From Streptomyces goshikiensis (lineage in GTDB: Bacteria > Actinomycetota > Actinomycetes > Streptomycetales > Streptomycetaceae): DNA of 64,000 nt. Positions within the stretch are counted from its first letter, which is position 1; each line of letters starts with the position of its first letter. Below are positions 44,791 to 52,743 of the stretch, piece by piece. A model generated the notes under the pieces. That model worked only from the letters and a program-made list of their open reading frames with translations, ran no database searches and was not told the DNA's origin. Where the stretch lies: positions 372,001 to 436,000 of the forward strand of contig NZ_BMVE01000006.1 of the NCBI RefSeq assembly GCF_014650555.1, written 5' to 3'. The position numbers and the translations under genes are program-made.

Positions 44791-45657
44791 CTAGACCTTT
44801 ACGTCGTCCCGGGTGCAGATCTGTTCGGCGGCGCGGGCCGCTCTGGCCCGGCGGCGGGCGAGCGGGGCCGAGACGCCGGTCATCACCATGAAGACGCCGA
44901 TCGCGAGCAGCACGATGGTGCCGCCGGACGGGGCGTCGATGTAGTAGGTCGCGACGGTGCCGGACAGGGACACCAGCACGCCGATGACCATGGCCGTCGT
45001 CAGGGTGGCGGTGAACCCGCGGGTGACGCGCTGGGCGGCGGCGACGGGGATCACCATCATCGCGCTGACCAGCAGCAGGCCGACGATCCGCATCGCCACG
45101 GTGACGGTGACGGCGGCGGTGACCGCGATCAGCAGGTTCAGGAAGCGCACCGGCAGGCCGGTGACGCGGGCGAACTCCTCGTCCTGGCAGATCGCGAACA
45201 GCTGGCGGCGCAGGCCCAGGGTGACGGCGATGACGAACGCCGCGAGGATCACCACGGCCGTGACGTCCTCGGCCGAGACGGTGGTGATGGAGCCGAAGAG
45301 GTAGCTGGTCAGGTTGGCGGTGGAGCCGCCCGGGGCCAGGTTGATGATCATGACGCCGCCGGCCAGGCCGCCGTAGAAGAGCATGGCGAGCGCGATGTCG
45401 CCGCTGGTCTTGCCGCGGGAGCGGATCAGCTCCATGCCGACCGCGCCGACGACTGCGACCAGCGTCGCCATCCACACCGGGCTCGTGTTGAGCAGGAAGC
45501 CGAGGGCGACACCGGTCATGGCCACGTGGCCGATGCCGTCGCCCATGACGGCCTGGCGGCGCTGGACGAGGTACGTGCCGATCGCGGGGGCGGTCACGCC
45601 GACGAGCACGGCCGCGAGCAGGGCCCGCTGCATGAAGGCGTAGTTCAGGAGTTCCAT
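44791..45657 (-). CDS. znuB: Zinc ABC transporter permease
   Basis: Membrane protein of 288 residues with about eight helices, of the ABC-3 metal permease family. The start MELLNYAFMQRALLAAVLVGVTAPAIGTYLVQRRQAVMGDGIGHVAMTGVALG is typical. The ATG overlaps the ATPase stop (ATGA), so the two are translationally coupled. Confidence 0.94.
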   Translation of the reverse strand: MELLNYAFMQRALLAAVLVGVTAPAIGTYLVQRRQAVMGDGIGHVAMTGVALGFLLNTSPVWMATLVAVVGAVGMELIRSRGKTSGDIALAMLFYGGLAGGVMIINLAPGGSTANLTSYLFGSITTVSAEDVTAVVILAAFVIAVTLGLRRQLFAICQDEEFARVTGLPVRFLNLLIAVTAAVTVTVAMRIVGLLLVSAMMVIPVAAAQRVTRGFTATLTTAMVIGVLVSLSGTVATYYIDAPSGGTIVLLAIGVFMVMTGVSAPLARRRARAARAAEQICTRDDVKV

Positions 45658-46451
45658 CAGCTCAGCAGTCCCGTCCGCAGGGGCTCGGCGTCGTGCGCCG
45701 CGTGGGGGTGTACGTGGTCGTGGCCGGGCAGGGCGTGCTGTCCCACGGCCTCCGGCGGCGGGCCGTCGTGGACGACGCAGCCGTCGCGCAGTACGACGGC
45801 CCGGTCGATCAGCGGCTCCAGCGGGCCCAGCTCGTGCAGGACGAGCAGGACGGTCGAGCCGGCGGCCACCTGCTCGCGCAGGGCCCCGGCGAGGACCTCC
45901 TGGTTGGCCAGGTCCACGCCGGCCATCGGCTCGTCCATGATCAGGAGTTCGGGTTCGACGGCGAGGGCCCGGGCGATCAGCACGCGCTGGTGCTGGCCGC
46001 CGGAGAGGGCGTTGACCGAGGCGTCGGCGTACCCGCCCATGTCCACCAGGTCCAGCGCGCGCGTGACGGCGGCGCGGTCGGCCTTGCGCGGTATCCCGAA
46101 GCGGGAGCGGGCCAGCCGGCCGGAGGAGACGACCTCGCGGACGGTGGCCGGGACCCCGCTGGCGGCGGTGGTGCGCTGCGGGACGTACCCGATGCGCGAC
46201 CAGTCGCGGAAGCGCTTGAAGTCGGTGCCGAACAGGGAGAGCGTGCCGTCGGTCAGCGGGACCTGGCCGACCACGGCGCGGACGGCTGTGGACTTCCCGG
46301 AGCCGTTGGCGCCGAGCAGGGCGACCACCTCGCCGCGGTGGACGCTCAGGTCGACTCCGCGCAGCACGGGGCGCGAGCCGAGCGAGGCCGTGGCCCCGCG
46401 CAGGGATATGACGGGCTGCTCGGCCGCCTTCGCGGCTGTCGCGGTCTCCAT
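45657..46451 (-). CDS. znuC: Zinc ABC transporter ATP-binding protein
   Basis: ATPase of 264 residues. Walker A is GANGSGKST, the signature is LSGGQHQRVLIARALA, Walker B is LLIMDEP, followed by the switch His in LVLHELG. The C-terminus carries several His (GQHALPGHDHVHPHAAHD), perhaps a zinc-binding tail. ATG 46451 is chosen for GGAGG 8 nt upstream; a GTG at 46487 overlapping the znuA stop is possible. Confidence 0.94.
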   Translation of the reverse strand: METATAAKAAEQPVISLRGATASLGSRPVLRGVDLSVHRGEVVALLGANGSGKSTAVRAVVGQVPLTDGTLSLFGTDFKRFRDWSRIGYVPQRTTAASGVPATVREVVSSGRLARSRFGIPRKADRAAVTRALDLVDMGGYADASVNALSGGQHQRVLIARALAVEPELLIMDEPMAGVDLANQEVLAGALREQVAAGSTVLLVLHELGPLEPLIDRAVVLRDGCVVHDGPPPEAVGQHALPGHDHVHPHAAHDAEPLRTGLLS

Positions 46452-46483
46452 GGCTCGCGCCTCCGTTGTCGATGCTGCTGCCG

Positions 46484-47479
46484 TCACTTGGTGCCGAGCG
46501 CCTTCTGCAGGTTCTTCAGGTTGGACCGCATGACCTCGAAGTAGTCGGCGCCCTGGGACTTGTCGGTGATGCCTTCGAGCGGGTCGAGGACATCGGTTTT
46601 CAGGCCCGTGTCGGACGCGAGGCTCTTGGCCGTCTTGTCGCTGGCCAGCGTCTCGAAGAACACGGTGGAGACATTCTCCTTCTTCGCGACGGCCTGGAGA
46701 TCCTTCATCCGGGCCGGGCTCGGCTCGGACTCGGGGTCGACGCCGGAGATGCCCTCCTGGTCGAGGCCGTAGCGCTCGGCGAGGTAGCCGAAGGCGGCGT
46801 GGGTGGTGATGAAGGTGCGGGTGGCCGTGTTCTTCAGGCCGTCCTCGAACTCGGTGTTCAGCGCGGTCAGCCGGGCCACGAGCTCTTCGGTGTTCTTGCG
46901 GTAGTCCGCCGCGTGGCCGGGGTCGGCCTTCTCCAGGGCCGCGCCGACGCCCTTGGCGACCTCGGCGTACTTCACCGGGTCGAGCCAGACGTGCGGGTCC
47001 TCGGCGGCCTCGCCGTGGCTGTGGCCGTGCTCGTCGCCGTGGCCCTCCTCGGGGTGGTCCGCGTCGGCCCCGTGGCCGTGGTCGTGGCCGGAGGTGCCGT
47101 GCACCTCCAGCGGGGTGAGGGTGGCGGCGTCGACGACGTTCTTCACGCCGGACTGGGCGACGGCCTTGTCGACGGCGGGCTGGAGGGACTTGAGGTAGAG
47201 CACCACGTCGGCCTCGCCCAGCAGGCCGGTCTGCTTCGGGGTGATCTCCAGGTCGTGCGGTTCGACACCCGGCTTGGTCAGGGTGGCGACCTTCACGTGG
47301 TCCTTGCCGATCCGCTCGGCGAGGAACTGCAGCGGGTAGAACGAGGCCATCACATCGAGCTTGCCGTCCGCGCCGCCGCCGCTGGCGGCTCCGGCTCCGG
47401 CGCAGGCGGTGAGGGTCGTCGCGCCGAGGGCGACGGCTCCGGCGAGGGCGGCGGCGGGTATGAGGCGTCGTACGTTCAT
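46484..47479 (-). CDS. znuA: Zinc-binding lipoprotein of the ABC transporter
   Basis: Solute-binding protein of 331 residues. A lipoprotein signal peptide with lipobox LTAC (Cys26) precedes a cluster A-I metal-binding protein with FYPLQFLAERIG, VEPHDLEIT and DPHVWLDPVKY. Between them is an acidic His-rich loop (HDHGHGADADHPEEGHG, then more His), characteristic of zinc-binding members. ATG 47479 is favoured over 47494 by the promoter: TTGACA, 18 nt, GAAAAT, 7 nt, ATG. The operon is znuA-znuC-znuB, then zur. Confidence 0.95.
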   Translation of the reverse strand: MNVRRLIPAAALAGAVALGATTLTACAGAGAASGGGADGKLDVMASFYPLQFLAERIGKDHVKVATLTKPGVEPHDLEITPKQTGLLGEADVVLYLKSLQPAVDKAVAQSGVKNVVDAATLTPLEVHGTSGHDHGHGADADHPEEGHGDEHGHSHGEAAEDPHVWLDPVKYAEVAKGVGAALEKADPGHAADYRKNTEELVARLTALNTEFEDGLKNTATRTFITTHAAFGYLAERYGLDQEGISGVDPESEPSPARMKDLQAVAKKENVSTVFFETLASDKTAKSLASDTGLKTDVLDPLEGITDKSQGADYFEVMRSNLKNLQKALGTK

Positions 47480-47516
47480 GACATCCATTTTCATCAAAGA
47501 TGGAAACGATTGTCAA
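47479..47516 (-). promoter_or_regulatory. znuA promoter with embedded Zur box
   Basis: On the minus strand TTGACA (47516-47511) is followed by an 18-nt spacer, GAAAAT, and 7 nt later the ATG at 47479. The 15-bp imperfect palindrome TGGAAACGATTGTCA (47501-47515, plus strand) has the form of actinobacterial Zur operators and covers the -35 and part of the spacer, so zinc-loaded Zur would block RNA polymerase. Confidence 0.82.
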
Positions 47517-47633
47517 AAACCCTGGTGGACGGGCGGGCGTAGGGTCGTGGAAGGGGAACCGATTTGAAAGGGAGGGTGCGGGCGCCGGTAACCTGAGGCA
47601 TTCGCCGTTCGTCCTCGTAATGAAGAGAGCACC

Positions 47634-49016
47634 GTGGCCGCCGACAAGATCGAAACCATCGTCAGCCTGAGCAAGCGCCGTGGCTTCGTTTTCCCGTGCA
47701 GTGAGATCTACGGCGGCTCCAGGGCTGCCTGGGATTACGGCCCGCTCGGTGTCGAGCTGAAGGAGAACATCAAGCGCCAGTGGTGGAAGGCCATGGTCAC
47801 CGGCCGTGAGGACATCGTCGGCCTCGACTCCTCCGTGATCCTGGCCCCCGAGGTCTGGCAGGCCTCCGGTCACGTCGCGACCTTCTCGGACCCGCTGACC
47901 GAGTGCACCTCCTGCCACAAGCGCCACCGCGCGGACCACCTGGAAGAGGCGTACGAGGCCAAGCACGGCCGTCTGCCCGCCAATGGCCTCGCCGACATCA
48001 ACTGCCCCAACTGTGGTGTGAAGGGCCAGTTCACCGAGCCCAAGCAGTTCTCCGGCATGCTGGAGACCCACCTCGGCCCGACCCAGGACACCGGCTCGAA
48101 GGCGTACCTGCGCCCCGAGACCGCCCAGGGCATCTTCACCAACTTCGCCCAGGTCCAGACCACTTCGCGCAAGAAGCCCCCGTTCGGCATCGCGCAGATG
48201 GGCAAGTCCTTCCGGAACGAGATCACTCCGGGCAACTTCATCTTCCGCACCCGCGAGTTCGAGCAGATGGAGATGGAGTTCTTCGTCAAGCCGGGCGAGG
48301 ACGAGCAGTGGCAGGAGTACTGGATGGCCGAGCGGTGGAACTGGTACCGCGACCTCGGCATCCGCGAGGAGAACATCCGCTGGTACGAGCACCCGAAGGA
48401 GAAGCTGTCCCACTACTCGAAGCGCACCGCCGACATCGAGTACCGCTTCAACTTCGGTGGCAATGAGTTCTCCGAGCTCGAAGGCGTCGCCAACCGCACC
48501 GACTTCGACCTCAAGGCCCACTCCGCCGCCTCCGGCCAGGACCTCACGTACTTCGACCAGGAGGCCGGCGAGCGCTACACGCCGTACGTCATCGAGCCGG
48601 CGGCCGGTGTCAACCGCGCCATGCTCGCCTTCATGCTCGACGCGTACAACGAGGACGAGGCCCCGAACGCCAAGGGCGTCATGGAGAAGCGCACCGTGAT
48701 GCGCCTCGACCCGCGCCTGGCCCCGATCAAGGTCGCCGTCCTGCCGCTGTCCCGCAACCCGCAGCTGTCGCCGAAGGCCAAGGGCCTCGCCGCCGACCTG
48801 CGCAAGAACTGGAACATCGAGTTCGATGACGCGGGCGCCATCGGCCGCCGCTACCGCCGCCAGGACGAGATCGGTACGCCGTTCTGCGTCACCGTCGACT
48901 TCGACACCCTGGACGACAACGCGGTGACCGTGCGCGAGCGCGACACCATGAAGCAGGAGCGCGTCTCCCTGGACCAGATCCAGAGCTACCTCGGCAGCCG
49001 TCTGCTCGGCTGCTAG
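47634..49016 (+). CDS. glyS: Glycyl-tRNA synthetase (alpha2 type)
   Basis: Class II synthetase of 460 residues of the homodimeric type. RRGFVFPCSEIYGGSRAAWDYGPLGVELKENI is the family start. TGSKAYLRPETAQGIFTNF, PGNFIFRTREFEQMEMEFF (motif 2) and EPAAGVNRAMLAFMLDAY (motif 3) follow, and the anticodon-binding domain ends the protein. GTG 47634 follows GAAGAGAG. TAACCT at about 47589 is a plausible -10. A 43-bp palindrome ends the gene. Confidence 0.97.
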   Translation: MAADKIETIVSLSKRRGFVFPCSEIYGGSRAAWDYGPLGVELKENIKRQWWKAMVTGREDIVGLDSSVILAPEVWQASGHVATFSDPLTECTSCHKRHRADHLEEAYEAKHGRLPANGLADINCPNCGVKGQFTEPKQFSGMLETHLGPTQDTGSKAYLRPETAQGIFTNFAQVQTTSRKKPPFGIAQMGKSFRNEITPGNFIFRTREFEQMEMEFFVKPGEDEQWQEYWMAERWNWYRDLGIREENIRWYEHPKEKLSHYSKRTADIEYRFNFGGNEFSELEGVANRTDFDLKAHSAASGQDLTYFDQEAGERYTPYVIEPAAGVNRAMLAFMLDAYNEDEAPNAKGVMEKRTVMRLDPRLAPIKVAVLPLSRNPQLSPKAKGLAADLRKNWNIEFDDAGAIGRRYRRQDEIGTPFCVTVDFDTLDDNAVTVRERDTMKQERVSLDQIQSYLGSRLLGC

Positions 49017-49030
49017 GTTCGCCCGCCGAA

Positions 49031-49073
49031 CGACCGGTGGCCCGGTGCGCACTGCGCACCGGGCCACCGGTCG
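49031..49073. terminator. 43-bp perfect palindrome between glyS and the convergent gene
   Basis: Arms of 21 bp (49031-49051 and 49053-49073) are exact complements with a single C between. It lies 14 bp after glyS and 31 bp from the convergent VC0807 stop, so it can serve both. Confidence 0.85.
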
Positions 49074-49104
49074 TCTGCCGTCTGCCGTCCGCCGGCTTCC
49101 GCGC

Positions 49105-49845
49105 CTACGAGGCCGTGGCCCCGGCCCCGCTCGCCCGCGCCTGCGCCTCGGCCTTGGCGTCGGCCTCGGCGGCGCGACGCTCGCCCTCGCGCTGCGAGCG
49201 CTTCCCGTAGAGCGCGGTCCACACGCCCAGCATGCCGAGCACCGCGTAGACCATGATCGGGCTGATGATCACCATCGTGTCGGTGGGCAGCGTGTACGCC
49301 AGGACGATCCGCAGCGCGGACTCGGCGAGATAGGTCACGCCCCAGACCGTCGTCATGACGGTCATCGTCCGCCGGAAGCCCTCGAACTCCCACAGGCCGT
49401 TCCACCAGGCGGTGCTCTCTGGGGTGCCGTCGGTGGCGAACTTGCGGCCGAAGTAGAACATCAGCGGACGCCGCGCGAGCAGGGTGGCGAGACAGAGCGC
49501 CCCGAACAGCCCGGTCACCCCCGAGTCCTTGATCAGCAGGGCCCGGGCCGAGTGCGCCCCGATCAGCGAGACGACGGCCGTGATCGCCAGGAACACCATG
49601 GTGACGACGGCGAACTCGTCGACCTTGCGGCGCCAGGCCACGCTGATGGCGGTGTCGAGCACCGGCCAGGCGCTGCTGACCAGCAGCGCGCCGAACTCGC
49701 TCCAGCCGTGGTCGCGCAACTGGTTGTACGTGATGATCGGCGCGACCACGTTGAGGCCGATGGTCAGGATCCAGCCGAGCGCGGCGGCTTTGCCGGAGCG
49801 GGCCGGCGACGCGGGCTGCTCGACCCGGGTCTGTTGATCGGACAT
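49105..49845 (-). CDS. VC0807 family integral membrane protein
   Basis: Protein of 246 residues with about six hydrophobic helices, including LGWILTIGLNVVAPIITYNQL and FAVVTMVFLAITAVVSLIG. Conserved-looking features are RRPLMFYFGRKF and FRRTMTVMTTVWGVTYLAESALRIVLAY, typical of the VC0807 family. The C-terminal 35 residues are charged and Ala/Glu-rich. AGGGGGAAC precedes the ATG at 49845. The function is not known. Confidence 0.82.
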   Translation of the reverse strand: MSDQQTRVEQPASPARSGKAAALGWILTIGLNVVAPIITYNQLRDHGWSEFGALLVSSAWPVLDTAISVAWRRKVDEFAVVTMVFLAITAVVSLIGAHSARALLIKDSGVTGLFGALCLATLLARRPLMFYFGRKFATDGTPESTAWWNGLWEFEGFRRTMTVMTTVWGVTYLAESALRIVLAYTLPTDTMVIISPIMVYAVLGMLGVWTALYGKRSQREGERRAAEADAKAEAQARASGAGATAS

Positions 49846-49980
49846 GGTTCCCCCTGTGAAGTGCCTGATGAATGGAGCTGGGGGGAACCTAAAACAGGAG
49901 TGTGGCCCGCGACAGGACCCCCGGCTCAAATGATCACCAAGGTGTCCGGAATTACGCACTCCGGTACCGCGGTGGCCGGA

Positions 49981-50574
49981 TCAGGCCCGCAGGCCGCGGA
50001 TCACGAGGGCGGTGACCGCCTCGAACTCCGTGACGATGGTGGGCGAGAGCCAGTCCGCAGCGTACTGCGGATCATGGAACCGGCCGGTGGCATCGAACAC
50101 CGCGCGCGCGGCGGCCGGTACGTCGGGGGCGGCCAGCGAGCCGGCGGCGACACCGTCGGCGATGATCCGGGCCAACTGGTCGATCAGCTCGGACAGATGC
50201 TGGTCCACCACCCCGCTGTTCTCGGCCAGCAGCACCGTGTACGTCGCGAACAGCTCCGGATCGGCGCCCGCCTTGCGGCGCTTGGCCTCGAACAGCGCCT
50301 CCAGCCAGGACTCCAGCTTGGAGGGAGCCGTCCCGCCCGGGGCCGAGGCGATCTCCTCCAGGACGACCACGCTCTTGGTGAGCCAGCGCTCCGTGACGGC
50401 CTCGCGCAGCGCCGCCTTGGACGGGAAGTGCCGGTACACGCTGCCGTGGCTGACGCCGAGGGCCCGGGCCACGTCCACCACGGTCGCCTTGGCCGGGCCG
50501 AAGCGGCGCAGCACCTCCTCGGTGGTTTCGAGGATGCGCTCGGGCGTCAGGGGTTCGGCGGCAGCGGGTGGCAT
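49981..50574 (-). CDS. TetR family transcriptional regulator
   Basis: Protein of 197 residues. The helix-turn-helix is RILETTEEVLRRFGPAKATVVDVARALGVSHGSVYRHFPSKAALREAV (about 14-61); the rest is a helical ligand-binding domain. It follows the aldo/keto reductase gene by 21 bp on the same strand. The strong palindrome at 51652-51687 before that operon is its probable target, giving autoregulation. A TACGGT 7 nt before its own ATG may give a second, leaderless transcript. Confidence 0.92.
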   Translation of the reverse strand: MPPAAAEPLTPERILETTEEVLRRFGPAKATVVDVARALGVSHGSVYRHFPSKAALREAVTERWLTKSVVVLEEIASAPGGTAPSKLESWLEALFEAKRRKAGADPELFATYTVLLAENSGVVDQHLSELIDQLARIIADGVAAGSLAAPDVPAAARAVFDATGRFHDPQYAADWLSPTIVTEFEAVTALVIRGLRA

Positions 50575-50587
50575 GGGTACGACCGTA
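50572..50587 (-). promoter_or_regulatory. Candidate internal promoter of the TetR gene
   Basis: TACGGT (minus strand, 50587-50582) lies 7 nt before the ATG at 50574, in the gap after the reductase gene. Confidence 0.45.
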
Positions 50588-50595
50588 CCGCCCGG

Positions 50596-51636
50596 TCAGC
50601 GCTCACTGTCGAGGTGGGCCATCTGCTCCGCCGCATACCGGTCGCCGGCCGCGGACCCGGCCGGAACCGCCTCCTCGATCGCCGCCAGATCGGCAGCGGA
50701 CAGCCGCACCTCCATGGCACCCAGTGCCTCGCTCAGCCGGTCCCGGCGCCGGGCCCCCACCAGCGGCACGATGTCCTCGCCCCGCGAGAGCACCCAGGCG
50801 ATGGCGGCCTGCGCGACGCTCACGCCCCTGCCCTCGGCGACCTTGCGCAGCGCCTCGACCAGATCGAGGTTCCGGTCCAGGTTCTCCCCCTGGAAGCGCG
50901 GGCTCATCCCGCGGAAGTCGCCCGGGGCCAGCGCGCGGTCACGGCTGAAGTGGCCGCTGATCAAGCCTCTGGACAGCACCCCGTACGCCGTGATCCCGAT
51001 GCCGAGCTCCCGCGCCGTCGGCAGGATCTCCTCCTCGATGCCGCGGGAGACCAGGGAGTACTCGATCTGGAGGTCGGAGATCGGAGCCACGGCCGCGGCC
51101 CGGCGCAGGGTGTCCGCGCCGACCTCGGAGAGGCCGATGTGCCGGACGTGCCCCGCCTGGACGGCCTCGGCGATGGCGCCGACGGTCTCCTCGATCGGCA
51201 CATCCGGGTCCACGCGGGCGATCCGGTAGATGTCGATGTGGTCCCGGCCGAGCCGCTGGAGCGAGTAGGCCAGGAAGTTCTTCACGGCCGCGGGCCGGCC
51301 GTCGTACCCGGTGAACCCGCCCTCCACCGTGCGCAGCGCGCCGAACTTGACGCTGGTGAGCGCCTGCTCGCGGGCCGCCGCGGGCGCGCTGCGCAGCGCT
51401 TCGCCGATCAGCAGCTCGTTGTGGCCCATGCCGTAGAAGTCGCCCGTGTCCAGCAGCGTGACCCCGGCGTCCAGCGCGGCGTGGATCGTGGCGATCGACT
51501 CCGCCCGGTCGGCCTCCCCGTACAGGGCGGACATGCCCATGCAGCCGAGGCCGACCGGGAAGACGGCGGGGCCGGTGGTGCCGAGCGCGCGCCGCGGGGG
51601 AGTCGTGTGCGTGAGGGAGTTCTCGTTCGTCGTCAT
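50596..51636 (-). CDS. Aldo/keto reductase
   Basis: NADPH-dependent oxidoreductase of 346 residues with the TIM-barrel fold. LGCMGMSALYGEADR, LLDTGDFYGMGHNELLIGEAL (catalytic Asp and Tyr), GHVRHIGLSEVGADTLRRA and the C-terminal NADP site IVPLVGARRRDRLSEALGAM are all present. Typical substrates are aldehydes and quinones. ATG 51636 follows CATTCT by 6 nt. It is co-transcribed with the TetR gene and probably repressed by it. Confidence 0.92.
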   Translation of the reverse strand: MTTNENSLTHTTPPRRALGTTGPAVFPVGLGCMGMSALYGEADRAESIATIHAALDAGVTLLDTGDFYGMGHNELLIGEALRSAPAAAREQALTSVKFGALRTVEGGFTGYDGRPAAVKNFLAYSLQRLGRDHIDIYRIARVDPDVPIEETVGAIAEAVQAGHVRHIGLSEVGADTLRRAAAVAPISDLQIEYSLVSRGIEEEILPTARELGIGITAYGVLSRGLISGHFSRDRALAPGDFRGMSPRFQGENLDRNLDLVEALRKVAEGRGVSVAQAAIAWVLSRGEDIVPLVGARRRDRLSEALGAMEVRLSAADLAAIEEAVPAGSAAGDRYAAEQMAHLDSER

Positions 51637-51642
51637 GGAACG

Positions 51643-51671
51643 AGAATGGCATGACGAGTGACAGATTTCAA
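51643..51671 (-). promoter_or_regulatory. Promoter of the reductase-TetR operon
   Basis: On the minus strand TTGAAA (51671-51666), a 17-nt spacer, and CATTCT (51648-51643) end 6 nt before the ATG at 51636. The -35 lies in the centre of the palindrome at 51652-51687. Confidence 0.65.
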
Positions 51672-51687
51672 TATCTGTCACTCGTCA
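51652..51687. promoter_or_regulatory. Probable TetR operator, 15-bp arms
   Basis: TGACGAGTGACAGAT (51652-51666) and its exact complement (51673-51687) flank TTCAAT. The size and TGACAG/CTGTCA core are of TetR-operator type, and it covers the -35 of the reductase-TetR operon. It lies 4 bp after the DoxX stop, so it could also act as that gene's terminator. Confidence 0.75.
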
Positions 51688-51690
51688 GGG

Positions 51691-52035
51691 TCAGGCGGCG
51701 ACCCGCAGGGCCAGCGCCGCCACCGCCATCAGGGCGAGCACGGCCGCGGGGGCGAGGTCGAAGTCCTTCACGCGCAGGTGGCTGATGACCGCGCCGACGA
51801 AGTAGAGGCTCACGCCGATGGCGGCGGCCACGCCCAGCGGAGCCGCCCACAGTCCCGCGAGGAGGCCCACCGCGCCGGCGGCCTTCAGGGCGGCCAGTCT
51901 CGGCAGCCAGGAGTCGGGGACCTGGACCTTGCGCATGTTGGCCACGATCTGGTCGTTGCCCTGGAGCGTGAGGGTGGCGGACGCGGCGAGGGTGAGGGCG
52001 AGCAGGGTGGCGACGGCGGCGTAGGCGATGAACAT
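51691..52035 (-). CDS. DoxX family membrane protein
   Basis: Protein of 114 residues with four predicted helices, beginning MFIAYAAVATLLALTLAASATLTLQG and including LPRLAALKAAGAVGLLAGLWAAPLGVAAAIGVSLYFVGAVISHL, the DoxX/SURF4-like pattern. GGAG lies just upstream of the ATG at 52035. It is divergent from a MarR regulator with a palindrome over its own promoter. DoxX proteins take part in redox or membrane stress, but the exact role is unknown. Confidence 0.88.
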   Translation of the reverse strand: MFIAYAAVATLLALTLAASATLTLQGNDQIVANMRKVQVPDSWLPRLAALKAAGAVGLLAGLWAAPLGVAAAIGVSLYFVGAVISHLRVKDFDLAPAAVLALMAVAALALRVAA

Positions 52036-52044
52036 GATGATCTC

Positions 52045-52070
52045 CAATGGTCGAAACTCTAGAACCATTG
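52045..52070. promoter_or_regulatory. Palindrome in the DoxX/MarR gap (probable MarR operator)
   Basis: CAATGGT (52045-52051) and ACCATTG (52064-52070) with a 12-nt spacer overlap the presumed DoxX transcript start. A second near-palindrome, CGATCGATTGATCG at 52082-52095, sits between the divergent promoters. TATTCA on the minus strand overlapping the right arm is the probable DoxX -10. Confidence 0.65.
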
Positions 52071-52113
52071 AATAGCATCAACGATCGATTGATCGCAATC
52101 ATTCGTCGACTGC

Positions 52114-52129
52114 TACGGTGTGGTACATG
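52114..52129 (+). promoter_or_regulatory. Leaderless-type promoter of the MarR gene
   Basis: TACGGT at 52114-52119 lies 7 nt before the ATG at 52127. Confidence 0.6.
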
Positions 52130-52603
52130 ACGGCAGCACAGGAAGCGACGGCGGCCACGCAGGACTCCCCGCACCCGCCGCAGCGGCTGGGCATGCTGCT
52201 GGCGTGGCACGGATCGGTCACCCAGACCCGCATGAGGAAGGCCCTCGGCGCGGCCGGGCTCACCCCCCGGCACGCCATGACGCTCATGCACCTGGAGGGC
52301 GGCCCCATCGGCCAGCGGGCGCTCGCCGAGCGGCTGGAGGTGGACCCGAGCGTGCTCGTCGGACTCCTCAACGACCTGGAGCGCGACGGCCTCGTCGAGC
52401 GCCGCCGCGACCCCGCCGACCGCCGCCGCCACAACGTGGTCATCACCGACGCCGGCTCCGCCGTGCTCGCCAGGACCAACGCGGCGCTCGACGAGGTGGA
52501 ACTCGGCCTGTTCGCCGGGCTCTCCGAGCAGGACCGCGACGTACTGCGCGGCCTGCTGGCCCGGATCGACTCGCACTCCGACGATTTCGACTGCCAGGAG
52601 TAG
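52127..52603 (+). CDS. MarR family transcriptional regulator
   Basis: Protein of 158 residues. The winged helix includes LTPRHAMTLMHLEGGPIGQRALAERLEVDPSVLVGLLNDLERDGLVERRRDPADRRRHNVVIT, the complete MarR signature with the DxRRR wing. ATG 52127 is favoured over the GTG three codons upstream because of the -10 spacing. It faces the DoxX gene across 91 bp containing two palindromes, which suggests mutual control. Confidence 0.93.
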   Translation: MTAAQEATAATQDSPHPPQRLGMLLAWHGSVTQTRMRKALGAAGLTPRHAMTLMHLEGGPIGQRALAERLEVDPSVLVGLLNDLERDGLVERRRDPADRRRHNVVITDAGSAVLARTNAALDEVELGLFAGLSEQDRDVLRGLLARIDSHSDDFDCQE

Positions 52604-52743
52604 CCGCGAGCGGCCCCCCGGGCCCAGGTACGCGACCGCCCCGGCGCGCGGTCTGCGCGCCGGGGGCCGGGGCGTGAGCGGGACGGGTTCCGGTTCCGGG
52701 ACCGGGGGCGGAGCCACCGCGGCCGAACGCAGCCCGCAGCCCG

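Noticed and set aside
45657..49067. 1136-codon minus-strand open frame covering glyS
   Set aside because: Only its last 264 codons are real (znuC); the rest is antisense to glyS and out of frame with znuA.
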